In this document: piece after piece, positions 50,115-59,809 of the stretch
How the letters are laid out: every line of letters begins with the position of its first letter
Position numbering within the stretch: the first letter of the stretch is position 1
From: Sediminimonas qiaohouensis DSM 21189
GTDB taxonomy: Bacteria > Pseudomonadota > Alphaproteobacteria > Rhodobacterales > Rhodobacteraceae
Assembly (NCBI RefSeq): GCF_000423645.1
Contig: NZ_AUIJ01000009.1
Coordinates: forward strand, 80,571 to 144,570
Direction of reading: 5' to 3'
DNA length: 64,000 bases
Position numbers and translations under genes: made by a program
Notes under the pieces: generated by a model
Database searches by the model: none
Seen by the model: the letters and a program-made list of their open reading frames with translations, nothing else
What the model was told of the DNA's origin: nothing

Positions 50115-50150
50115 ATACGCCCATCCCGAAACTGACAGGGGGCGGAAGTC

Positions 50151-50900
50151 ATGCCCGCAATGACAAGACCAGCAAACGATAGTGCGGCCCAGGCGGGCGG
50201 CGGGCCGCGCCACGTCGCCATCATCATGGATGGCAATGGTCGCTGGGCGACGAAGCGCGGCCGTCCGCGCCTGTTTGGGCACCACGCGGGCGCGCGCCGG
50301 GTGCGCGAGGTTGTCGAGGCTTGCCCCGATCTGGGCGTCAAGTACCTGACGATCTTTGCCTTCTCGACCGAAAACTGGAAGCGCACGCAGGCCGAGGTAT
50401 CGGGCTTGATGACCCTGTTTCGCCGCTACATCACGCGCGAGGCGCGCGAGCTGTTCAAAAAGGGCGTGCGCGTGCGGTTCATCGGCGACCGGCTGCGTCT
50501 TGATGACAAGCTGGTCGCGCTGATGGACGATCTGGAACTGATGACCGCCGAAAACGACCGCGTGCACCTGACCATCGCGCTCAACTACGGCTCCCGCGAC
50601 GAGGTGGCCCGCGCGACGCGCCGCCTTGCGCAGGATGTCGCGGCCGGCAACCTCGATCCGCGCAGCGTGGACGAGGAAACGCTTCCTCGCTACCTCGATA
50701 CCTGCGTCCTGCCCGATCCCGACCTGGTGATCCGCACCAGCGGCGAGGCGCGGATTTCCAACTTCCTGCTATGGCAGTCGGCCTATGCGGAATACGAATT
50801 CATCGACACGCTGTGGCCCGATTTCAGCGCGCAGGAGTTTGCCCGCCTTGTCGGCAGCTACGCAGGCCGCGACCGGCGATTTGGGGCCGTGAAGGCATGA
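50151..50900 (+). CDS. uppS: Undecaprenyl diphosphate synthase
   Basis: A 249-residue cis-prenyltransferase that builds the C55 lipid carrier used for peptidoglycan and O-antigen. The MDGNGRWA motif (25-32) contains the catalytic aspartate, FSTENWKR near 67-74 binds the allylic substrate, and RTSGEARISNFLLWQSAYAEYEF near 196-218 is the second substrate site. Its stop overlaps the cdsA start by four bases. Membrane-associated cytoplasmic protein. Confidence 0.96.
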   Translation: MPAMTRPANDSAAQAGGGPRHVAIIMDGNGRWATKRGRPRLFGHHAGARRVREVVEACPDLGVKYLTIFAFSTENWKRTQAEVSGLMTLFRRYITREARELFKKGVRVRFIGDRLRLDDKLVALMDDLELMTAENDRVHLTIALNYGSRDEVARATRRLAQDVAAGNLDPRSVDEETLPRYLDTCVLPDPDLVIRTSGEARISNFLLWQSAYAEYEFIDTLWPDFSAQEFARLVGSYAGRDRRFGAVKA

Positions 50901-51700
50901 GCACGCGCGCATCATGGGATGATCTTGCGCCGCGCGTCGCATCCGGCGCGGCGATGGTGGCCATCGGCGGGCTTGCCCTTTGGTGGGGCGGCCTGGTCTT
51001 TCACGCGATGATCGCGGTGGTTACGGCGCTGATGCTATGGGAATTGATGCGCATGTGCGCCCCGACCCCCGCAAGCGCGTCGATCCAGATCGCTATTCTG
51101 GGCGGTGTTGTTCTGATGGCATCGGCCTTTGTGTCGGGCTTTTTCACACTTCCTGCCATCGCCGCGGTCGTCCTCGTCGGCGCGGGGCAGGCGGGGGCAG
51201 GGCGCCGCGCCATATGGCTGGGCTATGCGGCGATGATCCTGCTGGCGGGCCTGGGCATGATCATGCTGCGCCTGCAGGCCGGGCCGCTTTGGATGGGGTG
51301 GCTGATCGGCGTTGTCGTGGTGACCGACATCGCGGGCTATTTCGCGGGCAAGGCGCTTGGCGGTCCCCGCGTCTGGCCGCGCGTCAGCCCCAAGAAGACA
51401 TGGTCGGGCACACTGGCCGGATGGGCGGCGGCGGCAGTGCTTGGCGCGGGCCTCGCGGTTTGGGCCGGGAATGCGGCGGGCATCGGCGCGCTAACCGCGC
51501 TCAGCGTGCTTTTGTCGGCCGCCTCGCAAGCCGGCGATATCGCCGAAAGCGCGATCAAACGGCGCGCGGGCGTCAAGGATAGCTCGGCCCTCATCCCCGG
51601 CCATGGCGGTTTTCTCGACAGGTTCGATGGCATGATCGGCGCGGCGCTGATCGTGTTGCTGATCGGTGTCGTAGCGGGCTTTCCGCCGGGGGTGTCATGA
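50897..51700 (+). CDS. cdsA: Phosphatidate cytidylyltransferase
   Basis: A 267-residue inner-membrane enzyme with about seven helices that makes CDP-diacylglycerol. The family signature is complete: SQAGDIAESAIKRRAGVKDS followed by PGHGGFLDRFDG near 211-243. The start overlaps the uppS stop and the stop overlaps the dxr start, both as ATGA, so the three genes are tightly coupled. Confidence 0.95.
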   Translation: MSTRASWDDLAPRVASGAAMVAIGGLALWWGGLVFHAMIAVVTALMLWELMRMCAPTPASASIQIAILGGVVLMASAFVSGFFTLPAIAAVVLVGAGQAGAGRRAIWLGYAAMILLAGLGMIMLRLQAGPLWMGWLIGVVVVTDIAGYFAGKALGGPRVWPRVSPKKTWSGTLAGWAAAAVLGAGLAVWAGNAAGIGALTALSVLLSAASQAGDIAESAIKRRAGVKDSSALIPGHGGFLDRFDGMIGAALIVLLIGVVAGFPPGVS

Positions 51701-52878
51701 CCCGGATCACGGTACTTGGCGCGACGGGATCGATCGGGCAGAACACGCTGGATTTGGTCGCGCGCGACCCCGCCCGCTTTGACGTGGTCGCCCTGACCGG
51801 CGGGCGCAACATCGCGCAACTGGCCAGCGACGCGCGCAAATTCCGCGCCCAACTGGCCGTGACCGCGCATGACGATCTGCTGGACGATCTGCGCGCCGCC
51901 CTTGCCGGCAGCGGGGTCGAGGCGGCAGCCGGGCAGGCGGCCCTGATCGACGCGGCCAGCCGCCCGGCGGACTGGACCATGTCGGCGATAGTCGGCGCGG
52001 CTGGCCTCGCGCCGGGCCTCAAGGCGCTTGAGCAGGGTGGCACGCTGGCCCTGGCCAACAAGGAATCGCTGGTTACCGCCGGGCCGCTGGTGATCGAGAC
52101 CGCGCGCAAGCACGGCGCCCGCATCATGCCGGTCGATAGCGAACATTCGGCGGTATTCCAGGCTCTCGTCGGCGAAGACATGGCCGCGGTCGAGCGGATC
52201 ATCATCACCGCCTCGGGCGGCCCGTTTCGCGACTGGCCCCGCAGCCGCCTTGCCACCGCGACGGTGGCGCAGGCGTCGGCGCATCCGAACTGGGCCATGG
52301 GGCAAAGGATCACCATCGACAGCGCCTCGTTGTTTAATAAGGCGCTGGAGGTCATTGAAACCAAAGAGTTTTTCGGAATCTCGCCGCAAGATATCGAGGT
52401 GCTGGTGCATCCCGAGTCGCTGGTGCACGCGCTTGTGGGCTTTCGCGACGGGGCGCTGATGGCCCATATTGGCCCGCACGACATGCGCCACGCGATCGGC
52501 TACGCCCTCAACTGGCCCGATAGGGCCGCGCTGCCGGTGGCGCGGCTGGATCTGGCGCAGGTCGGCTCCCTGACATTCGAGGCCCCCGATCACGCCCGTT
52601 TCCCCGCGCTTCGCCTCGCGGGTGAGGTGATGGCACGCGGCGGATTGGCCGGCGCCGTGTTCAACGCGGCAAAGGAACGCGCGCTTGACGGGTTCCTTGC
52701 GGGCCGGATCGGTTTCCTGCAAATGGCGGACACCGTCGAAGAGGTGCTTTCCCGAATTTATCCCGACAATGGTCTTATTGATGCCGGGTTCTCACTTGAT
52801 ACGGTCGCCCGGGCAGACCATGTCGCACGGGTTACCGCCGATCAGGTGATGATGGACGCAGCGGCACCGCATTCATAA
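51697..52878 (+). CDS. dxr: 1-deoxy-D-xylulose 5-phosphate reductoisomerase
   Basis: A 393-residue NADPH-dependent enzyme that makes methylerythritol phosphate, precursor of isoprenoids such as the undecaprenyl carrier made by the neighbouring uppS. The cofactor loop GATGSIGQNTL is at 7-17; VDSEHSAVFQ near 146-155 and ASGGPFRDW near 170-178 carry metal and substrate ligands. The length is standard. Confidence 0.96.
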   Translation: MTRITVLGATGSIGQNTLDLVARDPARFDVVALTGGRNIAQLASDARKFRAQLAVTAHDDLLDDLRAALAGSGVEAAAGQAALIDAASRPADWTMSAIVGAAGLAPGLKALEQGGTLALANKESLVTAGPLVIETARKHGARIMPVDSEHSAVFQALVGEDMAAVERIIITASGGPFRDWPRSRLATATVAQASAHPNWAMGQRITIDSASLFNKALEVIETKEFFGISPQDIEVLVHPESLVHALVGFRDGALMAHIGPHDMRHAIGYALNWPDRAALPVARLDLAQVGSLTFEAPDHARFPALRLAGEVMARGGLAGAVFNAAKERALDGFLAGRIGFLQMADTVEEVLSRIYPDNGLIDAGFSLDTVARADHVARVTADQVMMDAAAPHS

Positions 52879-52906
52879 AACATAACGGAAAACAGGACGA
52901 TTACGC

Positions 52907-54247
52907 GTGGACCCAATTACATTCATTCCTGAAATCGGCGGCTTGATCTGGACGATCGTGGCTTTCGTCATTGCCCTTTCGGTGATCGTGGCGGTGCACG
53001 AATATGGCCATTACATCATTGCCCGCTGGTCCGGCATCCGCTCCGAGGTGTTCAGCCTTGGCTTCGGTCCCGTCCTGTGGTCGCGCATGGACAAACACGG
53101 CACGCGGTGGCAGGTGGCCCTGCTGCCCTTCGGCGGCTACGTGAAGTTCCTCGGCGATTCTGACGCGGCCAGCGGCAAGGACGGCGAGGTGGTCGCATCC
53201 CTGTCCGAGGAAGAGCAGCGCCATACCATGCACGGCGCGCCGCTCTGGGCGCGCACGGCAACCGTCGCGGCGGGGCCGGTGTTCAACTTCGTGTTGGCGG
53301 TCGCCATTTTCACCGCCATCGGCCTGACGCGCGGTGTCCCGGTCGAGCCGCTGACCGTGGGTTCGGTGCACCCGATGCCCGTGGCGCATGACATCCGCCC
53401 CGGCGATACCCTGTTGACGGTCGAGGGGCACGCCATCTCCGACATCTCCGGCGAGGCGGGGCAGGAGGTGATCGAGGACCTGCCGAAACAGGCGTTGCTG
53501 GACTACACCGTGCGCCGCGACGGGCGCGAGACGCGCGTTCAGGGGCCGTTCATCATGCCGCCGATGGTGCAGCAACTTTCGCCACAATCGGCCGCGTATA
53601 ACGCCGGCCTAAAGGCGGGCGATGTGATCACGGCGGTCGACGGCGCGCCGATCGTCGCCTTTGATCAGCTCAAGGACCGGGTCTTGGCGGCCGAGGGGGC
53701 GGCCCTGCTTCTGGATGTCTGGCGCGATGGTGAGACGCTGCAACTGACGCTGGCGCCGCGCCGCGTGGACGAGCCGACCGGCAGCGGCGGGTTCGAGACG
53801 AATTGGCGCATCGGCATCCTCGGCGGCATGTTCTTTGACCCGGCCACCGAATCCCCCGGCCCGGTCGAGGCCCTGATTGGCGGTGTCGCCACCCTGTGGG
53901 AGATCATCGTCGGCTCGGTTTCGGGCCTCTACCACATGATCACCGGCGCGATCAGCAGCTGCAACATGTCCGGCCCCATCGGCATCGCCGAGGTGTCTGG
54001 CCAGATGGCCAGCCAGGGCGCAATAAGTTTCATCTACTTCGTGGGGGTCCTGTCGGCCGCGGTGGGGCTGCTGAACCTGTTCCCGATTCCGGTGCTGGAT
54101 GGCGGACACCTGGTTTTCTACGCCTACGAGGCCGTCGTCGGCAAACCGCCAAGCGACCAGGCCTTGCGGGTGCTGATGGCCGTGGGGCTTGCACTGATCC
54201 TGTCGGTGATGCTGTTCGCGCTCAGCAACGACGTGCTGTGCCCCTGA
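52907..54247 (+). CDS. rseP: Site-2 intramembrane metalloprotease RseP
   Basis: A 446-residue polytopic protease that cuts anti-sigma factors and leftover signal peptides inside the membrane. The zinc motif is HEYGH in AVHEYGHYIIA (about 29-39), the third ligand is the D in NLFPIPVLDGGHL near 391-403, and two PDZ domains lie between about 125 and 290. A GTG start at 52907 is used. It follows dxr in the conserved envelope cluster, upstream of bamA. Confidence 0.94.
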   Translation: MDPITFIPEIGGLIWTIVAFVIALSVIVAVHEYGHYIIARWSGIRSEVFSLGFGPVLWSRMDKHGTRWQVALLPFGGYVKFLGDSDAASGKDGEVVASLSEEEQRHTMHGAPLWARTATVAAGPVFNFVLAVAIFTAIGLTRGVPVEPLTVGSVHPMPVAHDIRPGDTLLTVEGHAISDISGEAGQEVIEDLPKQALLDYTVRRDGRETRVQGPFIMPPMVQQLSPQSAAYNAGLKAGDVITAVDGAPIVAFDQLKDRVLAAEGAALLLDVWRDGETLQLTLAPRRVDEPTGSGGFETNWRIGILGGMFFDPATESPGPVEALIGGVATLWEIIVGSVSGLYHMITGAISSCNMSGPIGIAEVSGQMASQGAISFIYFVGVLSAAVGLLNLFPIPVLDGGHLVFYAYEAVVGKPPSDQALRVLMAVGLALILSVMLFALSNDVLCP

Positions 54248-54344
54248 TCAATTTGAATCGCCCGCTGCCCTGAACAGTCCAAATCTTGCCACATTCTCCC
54301 GCTAGGGTTGATCTGTACGACGTTGGTGAAGAAGGACGCAGACG

Positions 54345-54470
54345 ATGCATACCATCCAAGCGGGAACACGCGGGCTTGGCCTGCTGGTGGCCCTGAACTG
54401 GGATCGCGTACTGGCACTTCTGGTGCTGGCCGGGTCCCTTGCGTTGGGTGCGCATCTGCACGCTTTCTAA
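54345..54470 (+). CDS. 41-residue single-pass membrane peptide of unknown function
   Basis: A small frame with a good ribosome site (GAAGGA before ATG at 54345) encoding 41 residues. The sequence has a polar start with LNWDR near 17-21 and one hydrophobic helix at about 22-36 (the LALLVLAGSLALGA region). A perfect terminator hairpin begins 26 bases after the stop, so it forms a complete transcription unit between rseP and bamA. Coding is supported by the ribosome site, the membrane-helix composition and the following terminator, but not by homology I could check. I know of similar short LNWDR proteins in this order, recalled without a reference. Confidence 0.6.
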   Translation: MHTIQAGTRGLGLLVALNWDRVLALLVLAGSLALGAHLHAF

Positions 54471-54495
54471 GGTTTTCTCTCCCTGATCGGCAACA

Positions 54496-54534
54496 GCGCC
54501 CATTCCGAATTCGGAATGGGCGTTTTGCTGTTTT
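54496..54534 (+). terminator. Perfect hairpin terminator before bamA
   Basis: Positions 54497-54522 form a perfect 26-base palindrome (CGCCCATTCCGAA and its complement), then TTTTGCTGTTTT follows. It ends the small-peptide unit and separates it from bamA, 60 bases downstream. Confidence 0.85.
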
Positions 54535-54594
54535 GACAAGGCAGGGTATTATCATTACTCAGAAGATGACTGGGATGTCTGACGGGGTTGAACG

Positions 54595-56931
54595 ATGACC
54601 GATAAGAATCGCGTGCAGGGCGTCGCCCTCACAAGATGCGCAAATCCTTTGGCGGGTATCCGCGCTTTCTATTTCTTGCTGTTTTCACTTGTTTTTCTGG
54701 TTCTCGCGCAGGTTGCCAACGCGCAATCCTACCGCTTTGACGCGGTCCGGATCGAGGGAAACCAGCGGATCGAGGCGCAAACAATCCTGAATTACGCGGG
54801 AATCGCCCGCGGCGAAACGGTTTCGGCGGCCCAGATGAACGCCGCCTATCAGCGCATCCAGGGAAGTGGCCTGTTCGAAGAGGTCAGCGTCGACCCGCGC
54901 GGCAACACCCTGGTTATCTCGGTAAAGGAATACCCGACAATCAACCGCATCAGCTTTGAGGGCAATCGCCGCCTCAAGGACGACGCGCTTGGCGAGATGG
55001 TGCAATCCAAGTCGCGCCGCGTGTTCAACCCCACACAGGCCGAAAGCGACGCCGCCCGCATCGCCGAAGCCTACAGCCAGCAAGGCCGCCTTGCCGCCAA
55101 GGTGACGCCGCGGATCATTCGCCGGTCCGACAATCGCGTCGACCTGGTGTTCGAGATTTTCGAAGGCGGCCTGGTCGAGATCGAGCGTATCGGTTTCGTC
55201 GGCAACCGCGCCTATTCCGATTATCGCCTGCGCCGCGTGCTTGAGACCAAGCAGGCGGGCATTTTGCGCGCCCTGATCAAACGCGATACGCTGGTCGAGG
55301 ATCGGATCGAGTTCGACAAGCAGGTGCTCAACGATTTCTACCAGTCGCGCGGCTATGTCGATTTCCGCATCACCTCGGTGAACGCCGAACTGACGCGCGA
55401 GCGCGATGGCTATTTCATCACCTTCAACATCCAGGAAGGGCAGCAGTTCCGCTTTGGCGATATTACCACCACGACCGATCTGCAGCGCGTGAACGCGGAT
55501 GACTACCAGGACGTGGTCAAGATGCGCCCCGGCGTGATCTATTCGCCCAGCCACGTGGACACGACCATCGCCCGGATGGAACGGCTGGCCATTCGCCAGG
55601 GGCACAATTTCGTCCGGGTCGAGCCGCGCATCACCCGCAATGATCGCGAATTGACGCTGGATGTCGAATTCATGCTGACGCGCGGGCCGCGCGTGTTCGT
55701 CGAACGCATCGATATCGAGGGCAACACGACCACGCTCGACCGGGTGATCCGGCGGCAATTCCGCGTGGTCGAGGGCGACCCGTTCAACCCGCGCCAGATT
55801 CGCGAAAGCGCGGAGCGTATCCGCGCGCTCGGCTTCTTCGAGATGGCCGAAGTGAACGCCCGCGAAGGCTCGCGCCCCGATCAGGTAATCGTCAATGTCG
55901 ATGTCGAGGAAAAGCCGACCGGCTCGCTTAGCTTCGGCGGCGCCTACGGCACCAGCGGCGGCTTTTCCCTGCTTCTCAACTTCAAGGAAGAGAACTTCAT
56001 GGGCCGCGGTCAACGGCTGAACCTGTCGTTCTCGGGCGCGGATTCGGACAAGGTCTATGCGCTCGGCTTTTCCGAGCCGGCCTTCCTTGGCCGCGACCTG
56101 CGGTTCGATCTGGACGTGTCGTATCGTGAGACGGACAACGATTTTGCTGACTATGACACCACCGTGATCCGTTTTCAGCCCGGCATCAGCTTCCCGATCA
56201 GCGACAATTCCCGCCTGAGCCTGTACTATAAGGCGGAGTCGGTCGATATTTTCGATTACACCTCCGGCGGAGCGATCATCGCGGCAGAGGCCGCCACCGG
56301 GGAACAAATCTCCAGCGCGGTCGGCTATTCGCTGAGCTACGACACGCGGCGCACCGGTCTGAACCCCAATGCAGGCGTTCTGCTTGAGTTCGGGCAGGAG
56401 TTCGCGGGCCTCGGCGGCGATACCACTTACCTGCGCAGCTCGGGCAAGGTGGTCGCGCAAACCCGCGTCTGGAACGAAGAAGTGACGCTGCGCGCCTCGC
56501 TCGAAGGCGGCGCGATCAACTACACCAGCGGCAACAGCCGCGTGACCGACCGCTACCTGATCGGCGGATCGAAAATGCGCGGGTTCGAGCCCGACGGCAT
56601 CGGGCCGCGTGAGGTCGTTGGATCCACCGACGACGCCTTGGGCGGCAATGCCTATGCCGTCGCCAGTTTCGAGGCGGAATTCCCCCTCGGTTTGCCCAGT
56701 GAATACGGGATCACCGGCGGCGTGTTCTACGATGTCGGCTCGGCCTGGGATCTGGACGCGACCAACTCAAACGTCCTCTACGAGGATTTCTCGCTGCGCC
56801 ATGTCGCCGGTGTGTCGGTCTTCTGGAAAACGCCCGTCGGCCCGCTGCGCTTCAACTTCTCCAACGCCCTGCAGAAAGAGGCGAAGGACCGCGAGCAAAC
56901 CTTTGATCTGACGATCTCGACCCGGTTCTGA
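54595..56931 (+). CDS. bamA: Outer membrane protein assembly factor BamA
   Basis: A 778-residue outer-membrane protein that inserts other beta-barrels. After a signal peptide (about 1-44, ending NAQS) come five POTRA domains (about 45-420, beginning FDAVRIEGNQRIE), then a 16-strand barrel. RGFEPDGIGPR near 662-672 is the conserved RGF loop of the Omp85 family, and the chain ends in the aromatic STRF signature. Spaced from the upstream terminator, it probably has its own promoter. ompH overlaps its stop by one base. Confidence 0.96.
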   Translation: MTDKNRVQGVALTRCANPLAGIRAFYFLLFSLVFLVLAQVANAQSYRFDAVRIEGNQRIEAQTILNYAGIARGETVSAAQMNAAYQRIQGSGLFEEVSVDPRGNTLVISVKEYPTINRISFEGNRRLKDDALGEMVQSKSRRVFNPTQAESDAARIAEAYSQQGRLAAKVTPRIIRRSDNRVDLVFEIFEGGLVEIERIGFVGNRAYSDYRLRRVLETKQAGILRALIKRDTLVEDRIEFDKQVLNDFYQSRGYVDFRITSVNAELTRERDGYFITFNIQEGQQFRFGDITTTTDLQRVNADDYQDVVKMRPGVIYSPSHVDTTIARMERLAIRQGHNFVRVEPRITRNDRELTLDVEFMLTRGPRVFVERIDIEGNTTTLDRVIRRQFRVVEGDPFNPRQIRESAERIRALGFFEMAEVNAREGSRPDQVIVNVDVEEKPTGSLSFGGAYGTSGGFSLLLNFKEENFMGRGQRLNLSFSGADSDKVYALGFSEPAFLGRDLRFDLDVSYRETDNDFADYDTTVIRFQPGISFPISDNSRLSLYYKAESVDIFDYTSGGAIIAAEAATGEQISSAVGYSLSYDTRRTGLNPNAGVLLEFGQEFAGLGGDTTYLRSSGKVVAQTRVWNEEVTLRASLEGGAINYTSGNSRVTDRYLIGGSKMRGFEPDGIGPREVVGSTDDALGGNAYAVASFEAEFPLGLPSEYGITGGVFYDVGSAWDLDATNSNVLYEDFSLRHVAGVSVFWKTPVGPLRFNFSNALQKEAKDREQTFDLTISTRF

Positions 56932-57623
56932 TGTGGGCCTTGCGCGTATGCGGCGCGCTGCTGGTTGCAGCGCTGCTGGTGGCGCCCGCCACCAGCGCCC
57001 GCGCGCAAGACGATCAGGTCGTGCGCAGCCCGGTCCTGGCGATCGATCCCGATGCCCTGTTCACCCGCTCGCAGTTCGGACAGGCGTTCGAAGAGCAGCT
57101 GATCGAAGACAGTCGCGCGCTTGAGGCCGAAAACCGCCGTATCGAGGGCGAGTTGGCCGCAGAGGAACAGGCGCTTACCGAAAAACGCCCGCAGATGTCG
57201 CCCGAGGAATTCCGCGACCTGGCGGATGCCTTCGACACCAAGGTGCAGCGTATCCGCAACGAGCAGCAAGCCAAGGCGCGCAAGCTGAGCGAGCGGGGCG
57301 ATGCCGCGCGTCGGAAATTTCTGAATGCGGCGGGCCCGATATTGCAGCGCATCATGCAAGAGGCGGGCGCCGCCGTGATCGTGGACAAGCGCACGATATT
57401 CATGAGCGCGGACATTATCGACGTCACCGGGCTGGCCGTCGAGAGGGTCAACGAGGCAATCGGCCGGGGCAAGGACCTGGGCGGCTCGGGCGCCGGCGAC
57501 GCCCCCGACGCGCCGGAAGGGCCGGGCGCCGATGAATCCCCGTCCGTTCCAGACACCGACGGTTCGGTCCGCCTGCCACCGGCAAGCGACACGCAGCGCG
57601 CCGCGCCGCCGGAGAAACCATAA
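56931..57623 (+). CDS. Periplasmic chaperone OmpH/Skp family
   Basis: A 230-residue exported protein. The signal peptide (about 1-24) precedes a long coiled coil (about 55-130, with the [21 protein letters not shown] stretch) closed by a small beta body, typical of Skp trimers that hold unfolded barrel proteins before BamA. A Gly/Asp/Pro-rich disordered tail of about 50 residues (from 180) is an extension compared with Skp. The gene overlaps bamA by one base. Confidence 0.88.
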   Translation: MWALRVCGALLVAALLVAPATSARAQDDQVVRSPVLAIDPDALFTRSQFGQAFEEQLIEDSRALEAENRRIEGELAAEEQALTEKRPQMSPEEFRDLADAFDTKVQRIRNEQQAKARKLSERGDAARRKFLNAAGPILQRIMQEAGAAVIVDKRTIFMSADIIDVTGLAVERVNEAIGRGKDLGGSGAGDAPDAPEGPGADESPSVPDTDGSVRLPPASDTQRAAPPEKP

Positions 57624-57735
57624 CGCCTTGCCTCCACGGATCGCGGCGCGCTTGCCCCGGTGGGGGCGAGTTGCTAGTGACATCGGCAACAGCGCCGGGT
57701 CATGGCCCGCGCAAAACCAACCTGAAAGGGCCACC

Positions 57736-58200
57736 ATGACCGAGCAGTTGCCATCCGCCGACATCCAGATGATCCAACGCATCCTGCCGCACCGCTATCC
57801 GTTCCTGCTGGTGGATCGGGTCGAGCAGATCAACGGCACCACCTCCGCCGTCGGCCTGAAGAACGTCACCGTCAACGAGCCGCATTTCCAAGGGCACTTC
57901 CCCGGCAAGCCGATCATGCCCGGCGTCACCATCGTCGAGGCCATGGCCCAAACCGCCGCGGTAATGGTCGGCGTCACCATGGGCATGGCCGACAAGAACA
58001 TGCTGGTCTATTTCATGGCGATTGATCGCTGCAAGTTCCGCCGCATGGTCGTGCCCGGCGATGTGCTGCGTATGGACATGACGACCGTGCGCGGCAAACC
58101 CGGCGGCAAGGTCTGGAAATTCTCGGGCATGGCAAGTGTCGACGGCGAGATGGCCGCCGAAGCCGAGTTCACCGCCATGATGGACCTGACACAGGAGTGA
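57736..58200 (+). CDS. fabZ: 3-hydroxyacyl-ACP dehydratase FabZ
   Basis: A 154-residue hot-dog fold dehydratase of fatty acid synthesis; it also balances acyl chains with lipid A synthesis. The catalytic histidine and glutamate are in [20 protein letters not shown] (about 54-73). [14 protein letters not shown] at the start is typical. ATG at 57736 is chosen, as the longer frame overlaps the ompH tail. It is followed by lpxA with a 5-base gap. Confidence 0.95.
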   Translation: MTEQLPSADIQMIQRILPHRYPFLLVDRVEQINGTTSAVGLKNVTVNEPHFQGHFPGKPIMPGVTIVEAMAQTAAVMVGVTMGMADKNMLVYFMAIDRCKFRRMVVPGDVLRMDMTTVRGKPGGKVWKFSGMASVDGEMAAEAEFTAMMDLTQE

Positions 58201-58205
58201 CCGGC

Positions 58206-58991
58206 ATGAGCAGCCGAATACACCCCTCGGCGGTGATCGAAGAGGGCGCGCAGATCGCAGAAAGCTGCGAGATCGGCCCGTTTTGCCATATCGGGCCGGA
58301 CGTGGTTCTTGCGCCGGGGGTGCAGCTCAAATCGCATGTCGTCGTTGCGGGCGACACCCGGATCGGGCCGGATACCGTGGTGTTTCCCTTCGCCTGTATT
58401 GGCGAGATCCCGCAGGACATGAAGTTTCGAGGCGAATCCACCCGGCTTGAGATCGGCGCGCGCAACCGTATCCGCGAACACGTGACCATGAATACCGGCA
58501 CGGCGGGCGGTGGCGGCGTCACCCGCGTGGGCGACGACGGGTTGTTCATGGCCGGGTGCCACATCGCGCATGACGTGCAGATCGGTGATCGGGTGATCGT
58601 CGTCAACAACGCCGCGCTCGCCGGGCATTGCGTGCTTGAGGATGACGTGATCATCGGCGGCCTCTCGGGCGTGCATCAGTTCGTGCGCATCGGGCAGGGT
58701 GCCATCATCGGCGCGGTCACGATGGTCACCAATGACGTGATCCCCTACGGCCTTGTGCAGGCGCCGCGCGGCGTGCTGGACGGGCTGAACCTTGTCGGCC
58801 TCAAACGCCGGGGCGTCCCGCGCGAGGACATCACCGCCCTGCGCGCCGCCTTCCAGATGCTGGCGCAGGGCGAGGGGGCGTTTCAGGATCGCGCATCGCG
58901 CCTGCGCGACGAAACCCAAAGCGAATACGTCCGCCAGATCGTCGATTTCGTCACCGCGGGAAGCGATCGTTCCTTCCTGACGCCGGGCTGA
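58206..58991 (+). CDS. lpxA: UDP-N-acetylglucosamine acyltransferase LpxA
   Basis: A 261-residue left-handed beta-helix trimer that adds the first acyl chain in lipid A synthesis. Hexapeptide repeats run from about 5 to 190 (for example AVIEEGAQIAESCEIGPF), and the catalytic histidine is in NAALAGHCVLEDD near 135-147. The start at 58206 has AGGAG nine bases before it. Cytoplasmic. It lies between fabZ and lpxI, as in the classic lpx cluster. Confidence 0.95.
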   Translation: MSSRIHPSAVIEEGAQIAESCEIGPFCHIGPDVVLAPGVQLKSHVVVAGDTRIGPDTVVFPFACIGEIPQDMKFRGESTRLEIGARNRIREHVTMNTGTAGGGGVTRVGDDGLFMAGCHIAHDVQIGDRVIVVNNAALAGHCVLEDDVIIGGLSGVHQFVRIGQGAIIGAVTMVTNDVIPYGLVQAPRGVLDGLNLVGLKRRGVPREDITALRAAFQMLAQGEGAFQDRASRLRDETQSEYVRQIVDFVTAGSDRSFLTPG

Positions 58992-58995
58992 TCGG

Positions 58996-59808
58996 GTGGC
59001 CGGGCGTCTTGCCATATTGGCCGGTGGCGGGGCCCTGCCCGTGGCCTTGGCGCGGGCCTGCCCCGAGGCGCTGAGGGTTGTGTTCGACGGCGTCGCGCAC
59101 GATTTGGCGCCGCCCACGCACACGCACCGTTTCGAACGGTTGGGCGCTCTGTTCGACTGGCTGCAGCAGCAGGAGGTTGAGCGCGTCGTCATGGCGGGCT
59201 CAATGACCCGCCCGCCGCTCGATCCCGCCGCGTTCGATGCCGAGATGCAAACCATCGCCCCGCGCCTTGTCGCAGCGATGCAAGAAGGCGATGATGGCCT
59301 TTTGCGGTTCATCGTGTCGCTTTTCGAGGAACGCGGTTTTGCCGTCGAGGGCGCCTATGAGATCCTGCCGGACCTGACGGCAGCCGAGGGGCCGATTGCA
59401 GGGCCCTCGCCGCATGCTGGCACCGCGCGCGACACCGCACGCGCCGCCAGCATCCTCGCCGCGCTGTCGCCGCTTGATCTGGGGCAGGCCTGCGTTGTCG
59501 AGGGCGGGCAATGCCTCGGGGTTGAGACCCTGCAAGGGACGGATTTCCTGCTCGACTGCACCGCGCGCACGCCCGAGGCCCTACGCGCGCCCGTGGGGCA
59601 GCGGGGGCTGCTTATGAAGGCGGCAAAGCGCGGGCAGGATCTGCGCGTGGACATGCCCGCCATCGGGCCAGACACCGCCGCGCACCTCGCGCGTGCGGGC
59701 CTGGCCGGCGCGGTGATCGAGGCGGGCCGCGTCATGATCCTTGAACGCGAGCGCGCTATCGAGGCCTTCGCGCAGGCCGGTCTGTTCCTGATCGCGCGGA
59801 GGCTGTGA
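58996..59808 (+). CDS. lpxI: UDP-2,3-diacylglucosamine pyrophosphatase LpxI
   Basis: A 270-residue protein of the DUF1009 family, which replaces LpxH in alphaproteobacteria for removing UMP in lipid A synthesis. Conserved segments are AILAGGGALPVALA near 4-17, GQACVVEGGQCLGVETLQGTD near 159-179 and VDMPAIGPDTA near 215-225. It uses a GTG start at 58996, four bases after the lpxA stop. lpxB starts one base after its stop. Confidence 0.9.
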   Translation: MAGRLAILAGGGALPVALARACPEALRVVFDGVAHDLAPPTHTHRFERLGALFDWLQQQEVERVVMAGSMTRPPLDPAAFDAEMQTIAPRLVAAMQEGDDGLLRFIVSLFEERGFAVEGAYEILPDLTAAEGPIAGPSPHAGTARDTARAASILAALSPLDLGQACVVEGGQCLGVETLQGTDFLLDCTARTPEALRAPVGQRGLLMKAAKRGQDLRVDMPAIGPDTAAHLARAGLAGAVIEAGRVMILERERAIEAFAQAGLFLIARRL

Positions 59809-59809
59809 C

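Noticed and set aside
54685..56460. Minus-strand frame of 591 residues inside bamA
   Set aside because: Antisense shadow of bamA with no recognisable family.
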